NCBI GenBank assembly: GCA_964588695.1
Contig: CAZPQK010000001.1
Location: 372,001 to 436,000 of the forward strand
DNA from: CAZPQK01 sp964588695
GTDB taxonomy: Bacteria > Krumholzibacteriota > Krumholzibacteriia > WVZY01 > JAKEHA01
DNA length: 64,000 bases
Direction of reading: 5' to 3'
How positions within the stretch are numbered: position 1 is the stretch's first letter; each line of letters opens with the position of its first letter. The position numbers were made by a program, and so were the translations under genes. Positions 32,180-41,753 of this stretch are shown here, piece by piece. The notes beneath the pieces are model-generated. The model saw only the letters and a list, made by a program, of their open reading frames with translations, was not told the origin of the DNA and made no database searches.

Positions 32180-34096
32180 ATGATCAGCGTAAATAATCTC
32201 TTCAAGTCGTTTGGCGAACAGAACCTTTTCGACGACCTGACGTTTAACGTCGGCCGCCGCGAGCGGATAGGCCTGGTCGGTCGTAACGGCCACGGCAAGT
32301 CGACACTGTTTCGCATTATCCTTGGCCAGGAAGCAGCCGAGTCCGGCGAGATTGTAATCCCCAAGCGCTACCGCCTGGGGTACCTGGAACAGCACATTGC
32401 GTTCACCAAAGAGAACGTCCTAGAAGAGGCGTGTCTGGGACTTCCTCAGGATCAACGCGACGAATACTGGCAAGCCGAGAAAATCCTTTTTGGGCTTGGC
32501 TTTGCCGAGGAAGACATGAGCCGTTCGCCACTGGTGTTTTCCGGCGGGTACCAGGTTCGCTTGAATCTTGCAAAGGTACTCCTGTCGCAGCCCGATCTGC
32601 TTATGCTCGACGAACCCACGAACTACCTGGACGTTGTCTCTATCCGCTGGCTGGCGCGCTTTCTGGCGGGCTGGCGAGGCGAACTGATGCTGATCACTCA
32701 CGACCGCGGATTCATGGACAGCGTCACCACGCACACCGTGGCGATCCACCGGCGCAAAGCGCGGAAAATAGAAGGAACGACCAGTAAACTTTACGAACAG
32801 ATCCTGCAGGACGAGGAGATATACGAAAAGACGCGCGCCAACGAAGAAAAGAAACGTAAGCAAACCGAGCGCTTCATCGAACGCTTTCGCGCTAAGAACA
32901 CGTTGGCTACCCGAGTACAGTCGCGGATTAAGTCTCTGGAAAAACAAGAGCAGAAGGCTAAGCTCGAGAATATCGAAACGTTAGACTTTCAGTTTAATTC
33001 GTCGGCATTCAACGCCCGGCAGATGATGACCGCTACCAACATCACTTTTGGCTACGACGAAACGCCGCTCATTGCGGACTTTAGCCTGGACATCTATCGC
33101 AACGATCGCATCTGCATCATTGGCCAGAACGGTCGTGGAAAGTCCACTCTCTTGTCCCTGCTGGCCCAAGAACTTACGCCTGATGCTGGCGAAGTTTCTT
33201 GCCACCCCAAGCTTCAGACCGGCTACTTTGCGCAGACTAACACCGACACACTTCATCCTGGCAACGATGTGGTGCAAGAGATAATGTCGGCGTCAAGCGA
33301 CTGTTTGCCGCAGACGGCTCGCGATGTCGCTGGCCGCTTGATGTTCGAAGGCGACAACGCGCTAAAGAAAATATCCGTACTTTCCGGCGGAGAGAAAAGC
33401 CGGGTGATGTTGGGCAAGCTTTTGGTCTCGCCTACCCACTTGCTGTTTCTGGACGAACCCACCAACCACCTCGACATGGATAGCTGCGATTCGTTGTTGG
33501 CGGCGATCGACGCTTTTCCGGGCGCGGTCGTCATCGTAACTCACAACGAGACCTTTCTGCATACGGTAGCAACTCGCTTTGTCATATTCGACCGCGGTAG
33601 AGTGTTTCATTACGACCGAACGTATCAGGAGTTCCTGGACGAAATCGGTTGGGAAGTCGACGACTCGCTGAAGACCAAAAAGCCCGCGCCAACGCAGCAC
33701 CACGACCACTCTGCCGTCACAGATCCAGAGCCGATTTCGATCGAAGTGGCGCCGGCGCCGAAGCCCAAGCCAAAACGCGTCGTCGACAAGAAAACGGCGC
33801 GACAGGAACGAGCCAAGTTGCTTAAGCAACGCGCCGCCGTCGTCGGTCCGCTGGAGAAACGAATCGAACAGATCGAGTCGGAGATCATGGAGTTGGAAGA
33901 AAGCTCGGAAGCACTTCTGGAGGAACTCAACAGCGCTTCCCTGTCGGGTGATGGCGACGCGATCGCAAAACTCTCGCGCCAGTCGGCGGTCGCCAAGCAA
34001 AAAGTGGATGGTCTATTTGAAGAAATGGAAAAGCTCTCAGCGGAACGCGACTCGGCCGCGGCCGAATTCGATGAACGACTTGCAGAGTTAGAATAG
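32180..34096 (+). CDS. ABC-F type ATPase (Uup/EttA-like translation factor)
   Basis: 638 residues with two ABC domains and no membrane segments. Walker A motifs GRNGHGKST and GQNGRGKST, signatures FSGGYQ and LSGGEK, and Walker B LLMLDEPTNYLD and LLFLDEPTNHLD. A charged linker helix separates them (residues 205-270), and a C-terminal coiled coil rich in Lys/Glu (550-638) recalls Uup. ABC-F proteins bind the ribosome E site and rescue stalled translation. CATAAC ends 5 nt before the ATG, so the mRNA may be leaderless. Confidence 0.92.
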   Translation: MISVNNLFKSFGEQNLFDDLTFNVGRRERIGLVGRNGHGKSTLFRIILGQEAAESGEIVIPKRYRLGYLEQHIAFTKENVLEEACLGLPQDQRDEYWQAEKILFGLGFAEEDMSRSPLVFSGGYQVRLNLAKVLLSQPDLLMLDEPTNYLDVVSIRWLARFLAGWRGELMLITHDRGFMDSVTTHTVAIHRRKARKIEGTTSKLYEQILQDEEIYEKTRANEEKKRKQTERFIERFRAKNTLATRVQSRIKSLEKQEQKAKLENIETLDFQFNSSAFNARQMMTATNITFGYDETPLIADFSLDIYRNDRICIIGQNGRGKSTLLSLLAQELTPDAGEVSCHPKLQTGYFAQTNTDTLHPGNDVVQEIMSASSDCLPQTARDVAGRLMFEGDNALKKISVLSGGEKSRVMLGKLLVSPTHLLFLDEPTNHLDMDSCDSLLAAIDAFPGAVVIVTHNETFLHTVATRFVIFDRGRVFHYDRTYQEFLDEIGWEVDDSLKTKKPAPTQHHDHSAVTDPEPISIEVAPAPKPKPKRVVDKKTARQERAKLLKQRAAVVGPLEKRIEQIESEIMELEESSEALLEELNSASLSGDGDAIAKLSRQSAVAKQKVDGLFEEMEKLSAERDSAAAEFDERLAELE

Positions 34097-34100
34097 AGTC

Positions 34101-34973
34101 TTAGCTGTCCTCGTCCCTACGCCGCTTCATATGGTCGACCAACGCGTCATGCCACGACCGCATCTCAGCGACACCCGCCTGCCGCATCCGATAATTATCC
34201 AGCACCGAGTACGCGGGGCGATTCGCCCTGGCGCCGAACTCGGCCGCCGTAGTTTCGCCGATGTCATGATCCATACCGGTCAACTCTGCAATCGTCTTGG
34301 CGAAACGATACCAGCTGCACTCGCCGGTTTGGGTCATGTGATACAGCCCATACGCATCGGTCTTTACCAGTTCAACAAGCGTGGGCGCCAGATCAGCAGT
34401 CGCCGTGGGGGTTAGTACCTGGTCGGTAACCACCTTCATTGGCTTCCCTGCCTTCACGAATTTGATAACCGTTTCCACAAAGTTTCCGCCCCTGCCAGAT
34501 CGAAACGGCGACATGCCGTAGAGCCCGGTCGTTCGCACGATAAAGTGCTTCGGTCCAGTAATGCGGGTCATGTTCTCCGCGGCGAGTTTGCCGACTCCGT
34601 ACACCGACAGTGGATTAGGGCGATCGTCTTCGTCGTACGGCTTCTGCTTTTCTCCGTCGAACACGTAGTCGGTAGAAATGTACACGTTCACTGCGTCGAC
34701 TTCGCGGGCGGCGCGCGCAACGTTCCGAGCCCCGCCGGCATTAACAAGAAGCGTGCGCTCGGGTTCATCTTCGCACAGGTCCACTAAGTGAAACGCTGTA
34801 GTGTTGATTATAACCTCGGGTTCATGTTGGCGCGCCGCGGCCAGAACACCTTCGGCATCGGTAACATCGACATCTTCGCGGGCCAGGGCGATGCATGTCA
34901 TGTCCGTGTCCTGCATCGTCAGGCGCAGGTCCGTTCCTAACTGGCCCTTCGCTCCCAGTACCATCACCTTCAT
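34101..34973 (-). CDS. rfbD: dTDP-4-dehydrorhamnose reductase
   Basis: 290 residues. Extended SDR with GAKGQLG nucleotide loop, STDYVFDG, the YGVGKLAAE catalytic Tyr-x3-Lys and the RTTGLYG motif typical of RmlD/RfbD. It performs the last step of dTDP-L-rhamnose synthesis. It follows rfbC by 3 nt. The rfbA and rfbB genes are not in the window. Confidence 0.92.
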   Translation of the reverse strand: MKVMVLGAKGQLGTDLRLTMQDTDMTCIALAREDVDVTDAEGVLAAARQHEPEVIINTTAFHLVDLCEDEPERTLLVNAGGARNVARAAREVDAVNVYISTDYVFDGEKQKPYDEDDRPNPLSVYGVGKLAAENMTRITGPKHFIVRTTGLYGMSPFRSGRGGNFVETVIKFVKAGKPMKVVTDQVLTPTATADLAPTLVELVKTDAYGLYHMTQTGECSWYRFAKTIAELTGMDHDIGETTAAEFGARANRPAYSVLDNYRMRQAGVAEMRSWHDALVDHMKRRRDEDS

Positions 34974-34976
34974 AAA

Positions 34977-35552
34977 TTAACCTTCATACGTGAAGTTGTC
35001 GGACTCGGGGCGGGATAGCCACTCCGATAACGTCTGCGCGTCGCGGTCTTTGTCGGAAAGCGTCGGATTGTCGAACGGCCAGTCGATTCCAATCTCGGGA
35101 TCGTTCCAAACAATTCCCGATTCGCCATGCGGGTTATATATTCCTGTGCACTTGTACTGAATCTCGGCGAAATCCGACAGCACCGCAAACCCGCGTGCGA
35201 AGCCCGGCGGCGCGAACAACTGCAGCCTGTTGTCGGCCGACGCTTCGGTACCAAACCACTGCCCTAAAGTTGGCGACCCTTTGCGAATGTCCACGGCCAC
35301 CAGAAACGCCGTCCCCACCGTCACGCGCATCAACTTGGCCATTTGTGGATCCCATTGAAAGTGCAGTCCGCGCACGACGCCCTTACTGGATCCCGAATGG
35401 TTGTCCTGAACAAACTCCGTCGGCAAGCCGATGTCGGCAAACACGTCTTTACGAAACGCTTCCAAAAAAAATCCGCGATGGTCACCAAACACCTGCGGCT
35501 CCAAAACCACGACATCGTCGGAAAGGTGTCGCGACACGATCTTCATTTCCAT
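34977..35552 (-). CDS. rfbC: dTDP-4-dehydrorhamnose 3,5-epimerase
   Basis: 191 residues of the RmlC cupin fold. FGDHRGFFLEAFR, the catalytic-site QDNHSGSSKGVVRGLHFQ, VAVDIRKGSPTLGQW and PPGFARGFAVLSD are family motifs. GGGAGG lies upstream of the start codon; the ATG at 35552 or the one two codons later could be used. With rfbD it supplies dTDP-L-rhamnose for surface polysaccharide. Confidence 0.92.
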   Translation of the reverse strand: MEMKIVSRHLSDDVVVLEPQVFGDHRGFFLEAFRKDVFADIGLPTEFVQDNHSGSSKGVVRGLHFQWDPQMAKLMRVTVGTAFLVAVDIRKGSPTLGQWFGTEASADNRLQLFAPPGFARGFAVLSDFAEIQYKCTGIYNPHGESGIVWNDPEIGIDWPFDNPTLSDKDRDAQTLSEWLSRPESDNFTYEG

Positions 35553-35809
35553 AAAAAAAGGGACCTCCCTTGGGGGCGTCTCGGAGTGGTGGGTGGGAAA
35601 GCGGGGAGTCTACTACACCGCGAGCGAGCGGTCAACTCGTAGTGATTACTACAGTTGCAGCGCCGACAAGGGTAACAATTGCCCGTCAGTGGGAAACAAA
35701 GTTCAGCCCTCCCGTGCCCGCACATCGGATCGGATCTCGTAACTCCGTGCAATCACGAGGCAAAGCAGTCACCCGCATTGCTGGCCGCTTGATTGCAAAC
35801 GTCCGCGCC
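35553..35809. other. Intergenic stretch without recognised features
   Basis: Between rfbC and the small frame at 35810 I see no CDS with a ribosome binding site, no strong hairpin and no clear promoter. It must contain the rfbC promoter on the minus strand, but I cannot place it. Confidence 0.5.
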
Positions 35810-35920
35810 ATGAAACGTTCACGCCGACATATGATTCGCTACTGGTTGGACGAGCTGCGAATGGTCATCGCTTCGGCGGTGTTCTTTGCGCTGTTCATCG
35901 TCTACATGTTGTCGATCTAA
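35810..35920 (+). CDS. Possible 36-residue single-pass membrane protein
   Basis: The frame encodes a basic start (MKRSRRHMIRYW) and a hydrophobic helix (MVIASAVFFALFIVYML). This is a normal small membrane protein profile, but there is no clear Shine-Dalgarno sequence and only a few dozen codons, so it may be chance. It lies between divergent rfbC and the stop of the arylsulfotransferase-like gene. Confidence 0.3.
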   Translation: MKRSRRHMIRYWLDELRMVIASAVFFALFIVYMLSI

Positions 35921-35925
35921 AGAGC

Positions 35926-37713
35926 CTACTTCAGTAGAACCATCTTACGAGTAATGTTCTGGTTGCCCGCGACCAGGCGATAAAAGTAGACACCGGTGGC
36001 AACCGCGCGGCCGGCATTGTCGTGACCGTTCCACACTACCGAGTGTTCGCCCGCGGGCATCGCATCGCTTACCAACGTTCGCACCAGCCGCCCTTTGCTA
36101 TCAAACACAGCGAGTGTCACGTCGACTCGTTGCGGTAGCGAGTACGAAATACTTGTCGTTGGGTTAAACGGATTGGGATAGTTCTGCGCCAACGTCATCC
36201 CGACGCCGGCAACGACAACGCGCTGCGGCTGCGACACCACTTCGCCGTCGGCATCACGAACGCGCAACTGATAGGTATACGCGTTTCCGGATTGAACACC
36301 GCGATCGACAAACTCATACCGCTCCCGGCCGTTCAGCGCTTGCATGTCTACGCGTCGACTCGGCTCTCCTTCGGAGCCGCGAATCAACTCTACCGTGACC
36401 TCAGGCAGGTCTAAGACAAACGATGCGCTAACCTTGACGCTAACACCCTCCGCGCGAGCGTTAAAACTGGTGATCGTCGTCGGGACCGGATTCATGTCCC
36501 AGTAACGCAACGCTCCAAACACGCCGTTCCCGATCGGCTCAACGAATACCCACACTTTGGTTCCGTTGGGCGATACTTCGAAGATATTCCCTTCGACGCC
36601 TTCGCAAATTAGCGTGTTGCCGTTTGGCAATCGTTGTGCGCTTCCGTAACGAAGAGAATAGAACGTTTGATCTTCGGTGTATTCCCATTCCGGCTGCGCG
36701 GGGCCAAACGGCTCACCCGGGTCCTTTACAAAAAGCCCGTTTTCTGTAGGCGGCATGATCTCGACGACGCTCGACGAATCTTCGTCAGTGCCGTCACGAT
36801 TGCCGTTGTTGAATGCGATAATGCCACCGTAGCCGGGCGTGTTGGGGTCGATCCAATTGGCGCCATGCACTCCCCAGAACACCTGGTCTTCTGGCCCACC
36901 GGCACCGTAGTTTTGCGGATTACCCCAGCGATACAGAATGTCGCCGCCTTTGCCGTGGTTGCCGCCCGTGTGTCCGGCGGCTTCGGCGGTGGTGGTGCTA
37001 TGATCAATTACCAATATTTCGTTCAGCGCGCGCGCCGAAAACACGATAAGGTCGCGTTGCTCGTCGTAGTCGATCCAGTTGGCGTGGTCCCAACTCTCGC
37101 CACCTCCGCCCAAATCGATATCAACCAGCTCGGGGTGATCGGCGATAACACCAAAGTTTGGCTTAGCCGGGTCGTTGTCCTGAATAATGTGATCCCAGAT
37201 TCGCCATTCCCAAACCAGGTTGGCATCGTTACTCCCAACCGGTTGAACTTCGACAATGTAGGTGGGTAGCAAACGCGCACCCATCGGTTCGGTTCGTCCA
37301 TCGGCAGTGGCTTCGGCCGCGGTCTTCACTTCCCAAGCAATTGCAAGGATGTTCCCGTTGGGCATGGGCTGGATGTCGTGATGTCCCTGGTACTCGCTTG
37401 TGGAAAGGAAGTAATCCCACACCACAACGTTGCTACTGTTGATGCGTTGCATGTGGCCGCCTGCGCCGCCGCCGCCACTCACTGGTGCGGCTGGGTCACC
37501 TTGACCACGTATCACCGAGTTATCGGGCAACCAATAAACCGTGTGTCCGGCGCCGTTGGCGCCATCCCAACTTCCGATTACGTTTTGGTTAATGTCGATG
37601 AGATAGGTGTTGGTGGAACGTAACGGAGTAATTAGCGTGTTGCCATTAAACGGGGACTGTGCGAAAGAAGGAACGGATGCAAACAGCAAGACTGCGATCA
37701 GGGCGCGTCTCAT
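35926..37713 (-). CDS. Secreted arylsulfotransferase-like beta-propeller with C-terminal sorting domain
   Basis: 595 residues. Signal peptide 1-19 (ALIAVLLFASVPSFAQ). The body matches the arylsulfotransferase (ASST) family in pattern: HTVYWLPDNSVIRG, HHDIQPMPNGNILAIAWE, DHANWIDYDEQRDLIVFSAR, GSAQRLPNGNTLICEG. Some family members transfer sulfate between phenols; others are plain propellers. The last 90 residues are a FlgD-Ig/type A sorting domain (LAQNYPNPFNPTTSISYSLP, VFDSKGRLVRTL, GVYFYRL, KMVLLK). AAGGAG lies 6 nt before the ATG. Confidence 0.83.
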   Translation of the reverse strand: MRRALIAVLLFASVPSFAQSPFNGNTLITPLRSTNTYLIDINQNVIGSWDGANGAGHTVYWLPDNSVIRGQGDPAAPVSGGGGAGGHMQRINSSNVVVWDYFLSTSEYQGHHDIQPMPNGNILAIAWEVKTAAEATADGRTEPMGARLLPTYIVEVQPVGSNDANLVWEWRIWDHIIQDNDPAKPNFGVIADHPELVDIDLGGGGESWDHANWIDYDEQRDLIVFSARALNEILVIDHSTTTAEAAGHTGGNHGKGGDILYRWGNPQNYGAGGPEDQVFWGVHGANWIDPNTPGYGGIIAFNNGNRDGTDEDSSSVVEIMPPTENGLFVKDPGEPFGPAQPEWEYTEDQTFYSLRYGSAQRLPNGNTLICEGVEGNIFEVSPNGTKVWVFVEPIGNGVFGALRYWDMNPVPTTITSFNARAEGVSVKVSASFVLDLPEVTVELIRGSEGEPSRRVDMQALNGRERYEFVDRGVQSGNAYTYQLRVRDADGEVVSQPQRVVVAGVGMTLAQNYPNPFNPTTSISYSLPQRVDVTLAVFDSKGRLVRTLVSDAMPAGEHSVVWNGHDNAGRAVATGVYFYRLVAGNQNITRKMVLLK

Positions 37714-37827
37714 GACGGTCTCCTTGGGCTTGAAAACGTTCTGGGATAGCCGTTCCCCAAGTGTACCCGATTTGCGCTTTAGTGTTTTGAGATTCCCCAG
37801 AACTTTTGCGAACCGATTTCGTCGCGC

Positions 37828-39285
37828 CTACGATAAGCTGCGATGCTCTAACGCCGAAGTCGATTGGGAGAAGTTCCAACCAGGAGGGGGATTAAACGCG
37901 TACCGCGCCTCGAGTTGCAGAAGGGGGATTTCGTCGCCGTCCAGACCAACAACGATCTTAGTTGGATCTGGCTCGTATGGAAGCTGCAGATCGTCGACAA
38001 CTTCCCTGAAGCCACTAAGCAGCCGAATTCGCTTGGGGTCGGCGCCGATCAAGATCGCAGCAGCGTAGTCAATGGCATACGAGTCCTCTCCAAAAAACAA
38101 GAAGCCACAATGTTCTGCGTCGGGGCGCAGCGGTCCATCACCCGACCCGCACACGATTCCATCAACCAGGTTAATGAGTCGGCGCTGGCGATTGCTGTGT
38201 AACTTACCGTCCATTCCCGCAAAATGACCGATACGATTGAGATCGTAGGTCATTCTCCAGACCGTATCATTGCCGTCCCATGCACCGTTCGTAATGAACG
38301 CGTCGGCTTTGCGACGGCTTGCTCGCTTATATGCCCGCGCCAATCGCCGTGCGACTTTCCACAAGTGCGGAAACCTACTGAAGTACCTCTGGCGATACAT
38401 ACCACTGACATTGTTGTAAATGCTGGAAACAGCGTACTGATCACCGCCCTCGTTAGGCGATCCCACGCGGAAATGGGGCAGACAATCTTTGGATCCGATA
38501 ATTCCGACAAGGTTTTTCAGTGCACACGTGATGCCAGCCTTCTGGTGCGTCTTTAGCTTTGGAACGTTAAACAAAACGTCGGCGTTCAGTATTGTGTTCG
38601 CGATGATATAGGAGTGTCTTCCGTGTCCGTGGTGCTTGTTGGTCTGGCTCGCGTCGTACTGGCCAACCGCGAACTTACTTTCCGAAGTTGTAACATAAGA
38701 TAGTGCACTCGCGTCACGGAGGTCGATTACTGAATAACCCAACGGATCGCCATCAACCTCGATAGTCTTTCTTAGAAAACCGTTCGTGTCCTGCATTGAT
38801 CGATGCATTCGTAGATCTCGCAGCTCTATTGTAGCCCCGCGCTCTTTCCAATAGGCTACCACCTTGGCAAGCCCGGTCGCCTGGATAATGTGGTCAAAGT
38901 CTGCCGTTTGCACCGGGCAATCGCATACCGTTACAGTCGCTCTCGGCGCTGCAAGGAAGATGTAGTCGAGGAGCGCGCGCACGATCGACGGATGAGTAAC
39001 TAACGGGTCGTAGTCCTTCTCGGCATTGTCAATTACCAGGTTCGGCTTTACCACAACTGCGGATTGGTTAGAAACTAACTCGCCAAACGGATTCCAATCG
39101 GCAGTCTCCGCACGGCCCGCATCCAAGCCGGCACGCAAAAACAAGGTGCGAACTGCTGCAAACACACTATTGCCTGGGTCGATTTCTCCAGTTGCATTAC
39201 CGAATTCTGGATAACGCTTGTCGGGGTGGAACGGAGCTGTACGCGGATAACGCAGTTCCGGCTTGTGATACACGAAAGTGCTCAC
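37828..39285 (-). CDS. DUF362 domain protein
   Basis: 485 residues from a GTG at 39285 that overlaps the upstream stop (GTGA), with GGAGG 7 nt before it. DUF362 features are VVVKPNLV, HPSIVRALLDYI, CDCPVQTADFDHII, NVPKLKTHQKAGITCALKNLVG and an acidic GDEIPL near the end. There is no ferredoxin-like Cys cluster, unlike the longer DUF362-ferredoxin proteins. The function of this family is unknown. It forms a two-gene unit with the ATP-grasp gene. Confidence 0.78.
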   Translation of the reverse strand: MSTFVYHKPELRYPRTAPFHPDKRYPEFGNATGEIDPGNSVFAAVRTLFLRAGLDAGRAETADWNPFGELVSNQSAVVVKPNLVIDNAEKDYDPLVTHPSIVRALLDYIFLAAPRATVTVCDCPVQTADFDHIIQATGLAKVVAYWKERGATIELRDLRMHRSMQDTNGFLRKTIEVDGDPLGYSVIDLRDASALSYVTTSESKFAVGQYDASQTNKHHGHGRHSYIIANTILNADVLFNVPKLKTHQKAGITCALKNLVGIIGSKDCLPHFRVGSPNEGGDQYAVSSIYNNVSGMYRQRYFSRFPHLWKVARRLARAYKRASRRKADAFITNGAWDGNDTVWRMTYDLNRIGHFAGMDGKLHSNRQRRLINLVDGIVCGSGDGPLRPDAEHCGFLFFGEDSYAIDYAAAILIGADPKRIRLLSGFREVVDDLQLPYEPDPTKIVVGLDGDEIPLLQLEARYAFNPPPGWNFSQSTSALEHRSLS

Positions 39286-40319
39286 GCGTAAACCTCCACC
39301 TCGCGCCGGAGATATGTTGCGACCCCGTAAGCGAACGCACCATGCAAACTGGGATCGGTATCGACCCGCTTCCAAGTACTTTCTTTTACAAAATAGTGCG
39401 GGGCAAACATAGCGGTGCGCGGCCCAAAACTACAGGCTTGGAATTCGAACAGGTAGCACTCTCGGTTCTTAATCCCAATGTCCATTTGCAGGAACGGTGT
39501 GCCGAGCTTCCGGCGGCACTCTAAAGCGAACTCAAGAACTTCTTCGGGGGGTGTTTCAAACGCAAACCGACCCGACCCGCTCGCACGAAAATCATTCGGC
39601 CTGGTCTTGCGATTCAGAACGTAAACCCGATCGTAGAAAACGATTGCCTTCCAATCTTCACCGAGGCCGCCGATAAACTCCTGAAGCACGAAGGGGCGTG
39701 TATGAAGGGACTCACTGTCAAGGTGGTTCCGGTAGGTTGCAAACTTTCGACGACTTAACTTCTTGTGTGCGTTGATCCGAAAATAGTCTGGACGTCGGCA
39801 GTGTTTTAGAATCTTACGCTTTAGATCGTTAAAGTTCTTGACTAGGCTTACATTCTTAGAGCCACTGCCGTGAGCAAGTTTGAACACGGCGGGAAATCGC
39901 AACCGGTCGCGAGCGGCGACCGCCTCTTCAAGCGACCCGAAACACTCCGCCGTCGGCCCGCCGAGCCGATACCTTCGTTTTACATTTTCCTGGAATACCT
40001 TGTCGTTGTGGCACATTAGTAGGTCCACAGACGGCATGACTAGATTCCGTTCGCTAAGAAAATAGACGGCGGATCTAATAAACGACTCGTATAGCTGCTC
40101 TTCGTTTCCCGTATACAGAACCGCGCGGCCCTCCCAGTCGGTCGCGAAACGGAATAAGTCGGCGACTTGCACTACCTCGGCCGTAATCCCATGCTCGGTG
40201 AAGCTGCTGACCAGTCCGGACACGTCGATCGACGTCCAACTATACAGGTCCTGACGGTACGCGTTCTTATAGTCGGTTGCGACAACGAGCTGATTTGCGT
40301 CCTTAACTTTAACGGGCAA
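39282..40319 (-). CDS. ATP-grasp family protein
   Basis: 345 residues from a TTG with GAGGA 7 nt upstream. ATP-grasp features by eye: a substrate-domain N-terminus, FPAVFKLAHGSGSKNV (ATP-binding Lys and Gly-rich loop), RPFVLQEFIGGLGEDWKAIVFYDRVYVL, and QMDIGIKNRECYLFEFQACSFG (Mg ligands). These enzymes join a carboxylate to an amine or thiol using ATP. The 4 nt overlap with a DUF362 gene suggests a joint pathway, possibly cell-wall or peptide modification; that is inference. Confidence 0.75.
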   Translation of the reverse strand: MPVKVKDANQLVVATDYKNAYRQDLYSWTSIDVSGLVSSFTEHGITAEVVQVADLFRFATDWEGRAVLYTGNEEQLYESFIRSAVYFLSERNLVMPSVDLLMCHNDKVFQENVKRRYRLGGPTAECFGSLEEAVAARDRLRFPAVFKLAHGSGSKNVSLVKNFNDLKRKILKHCRRPDYFRINAHKKLSRRKFATYRNHLDSESLHTRPFVLQEFIGGLGEDWKAIVFYDRVYVLNRKTRPNDFRASGSGRFAFETPPEEVLEFALECRRKLGTPFLQMDIGIKNRECYLFEFQACSFGPRTAMFAPHYFVKESTWKRVDTDPSLHGAFAYGVATYLRREVEVYA

Positions 40320-40403
40320 TCTGAATTCCTCGGTGTTTGGTAGGGCTTATGCTTTTGAGCACTTTATCGTCGCGCTGCAATGGGAGTGTACTCCATATCG
40401 CTG

Positions 40404-41678
40404 TTATTCCCCGTTCTTTTCTTCCCGCTGTTCGCGCTCCAGCTCTAATCGATCCTGTCCCGGGCGAAGGTCTGGCGCGCGACCGCGCGCCATCCCCCTG
40501 TGGATGCTCTCGCTGCCGAACCGGTCCTGCAACTGATCGATAATGGAATCCAGTTTGGTTTCCTTGCGATCTTCCGTCGTACTGAGATTGCTGTCGTCGT
40601 CCAGGTTGTCAAAGAGTGTCGGATTGACTTCTTTTGGCGAGACTAGATTCGATACCGACACCCCAATCAGGCGCAATGCGCGTCCTTTGCGCTCCAAACG
40701 AACATCCAGCAACTCGCGAGCGGCATCGCGGATCGTGCGAGTGTGATCGCTGGGCGAAGGCAAGGTGATCGCGCGAGTCACGGTGGTAAAGTCAGCATAG
40801 CGCGCCTTTAGGTTTACGGTATTGGCCAGATACCCGTGCTCGCGCAGACGCCTGGCAACTTGTTCGGCAAAGCGGTCGACAGTGCTGCGCAGACGATCCG
40901 CGTCGGCGATGTCTTTGTTGAAGGTTGTCTCGTGTCCAATCGATTTGGAACCCGCGCCGGTTACAACCGCGCGATGATCTTTTCCCTGCGCCAGGTTGCG
41001 CAAACGGGCGGCGTTGGAGCCGACAATCTTTTCAAGTTGTTCGATAGGCATCTCCAGCAAATGCCGAACCCGCATAATACCCGCAGCCGCCAGGTTCGCC
41101 TGCGTCACTTTGCCGACACCCCACAACCGTTTCACCGGGAGATCGGCCAGACGCTCGGCGGCGTCTTCTTGCGTAAACACGGTAAAGCCATCGGGCTTTT
41201 CCAGGTCGCTAGCAAGTTTTGCGAGAAATTTGTTGGGCGCCACGCCGACCGACGCGACCAGGCCAACTTCGGTTTTGATGGCGTGTTTAATTTCGCGACC
41301 GATGGTTACTGCGTCGCCGAACAGTTTCTGACTGCCGGTGACATCCAGAAATGCCTCGTCCAAAGAAAGCGGTTCGACCAATGGAGTGTAGCGATGAAAG
41401 ATGGCGCGAATGTCGCGCGACAGTTCGGCGTAGCGACTCATGCGTGGCGAGACGACGATCGCTTGTGGGCACAGCTGCATGGCCCGGTAGGCGCTCATCG
41501 CACTATGGACACCAAATTTCCTAGCCTCGTACGACGCTGCCGACACCACACCGCGCCCCTCTATAGACCCGCCCACAATCACAGGTTTGCCCTTTAGCGA
41601 CGGGTCATCCATCACCTCCACCGAGGCGTAGTAGGCGTCCATATCGACGTGAAGAATTGCGCGCGAAGTGTCGGGCAT
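40404..41678 (-). CDS. dinB: DNA polymerase IV (Y family)
   Basis: 424 residues. Motifs of Pol IV: ILHVDMDAYYASVE, SAASYEARKFGVHSAM, SLDEAFLDV with catalytic acidic pair, SVGVAPNKFLAKLASDLEKPDG, and the helix-hairpin-helix LWGVGKVTQANLAAAGI. Little-finger domain about 235-345, then a charged C-terminal tail of about 70 residues without a canonical clamp-binding motif that I can identify (PTLFDNL at about 366 may serve). The ATG at 41678 is 6 nt after TACCAT (41690-41685). It copies damaged DNA. Confidence 0.93.
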   Translation of the reverse strand: MPDTSRAILHVDMDAYYASVEVMDDPSLKGKPVIVGGSIEGRGVVSAASYEARKFGVHSAMSAYRAMQLCPQAIVVSPRMSRYAELSRDIRAIFHRYTPLVEPLSLDEAFLDVTGSQKLFGDAVTIGREIKHAIKTEVGLVASVGVAPNKFLAKLASDLEKPDGFTVFTQEDAAERLADLPVKRLWGVGKVTQANLAAAGIMRVRHLLEMPIEQLEKIVGSNAARLRNLAQGKDHRAVVTGAGSKSIGHETTFNKDIADADRLRSTVDRFAEQVARRLREHGYLANTVNLKARYADFTTVTRAITLPSPSDHTRTIRDAARELLDVRLERKGRALRLIGVSVSNLVSPKEVNPTLFDNLDDDSNLSTTEDRKETKLDSIIDQLQDRFGSESIHRGMARGRAPDLRPGQDRLELEREQREEKNGE

Positions 41679-41684
41679 AGGCAA

Positions 41685-41747
41685 ATGGTATCGAGTCGTC
41701 CCGAGCGGGTCAAATCTCGTGCGTAGGTCGCCAGCCCTGACTATACT
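41685..41747. promoter_or_regulatory. Divergent -10-like boxes before dinB and an SDR gene
   Basis: Minus strand TACCAT (41690-41685) ends 6 nt before the dinB ATG. Plus strand TATACT (41742-41747) ends 6 nt before the SDR ATG at 41754. Neither gene shows a Shine-Dalgarno sequence. This fits leaderless transcription in both directions. I see no LexA-type palindrome for dinB. Confidence 0.5.
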
Positions 41748-41753
41748 ACTGCA

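Noticed and set aside
33362..34000. Minus-strand frame of 212 codons inside the ABC-F gene
   Set aside because: Antisense shadow of the strongly supported ABC-F coding sequence.
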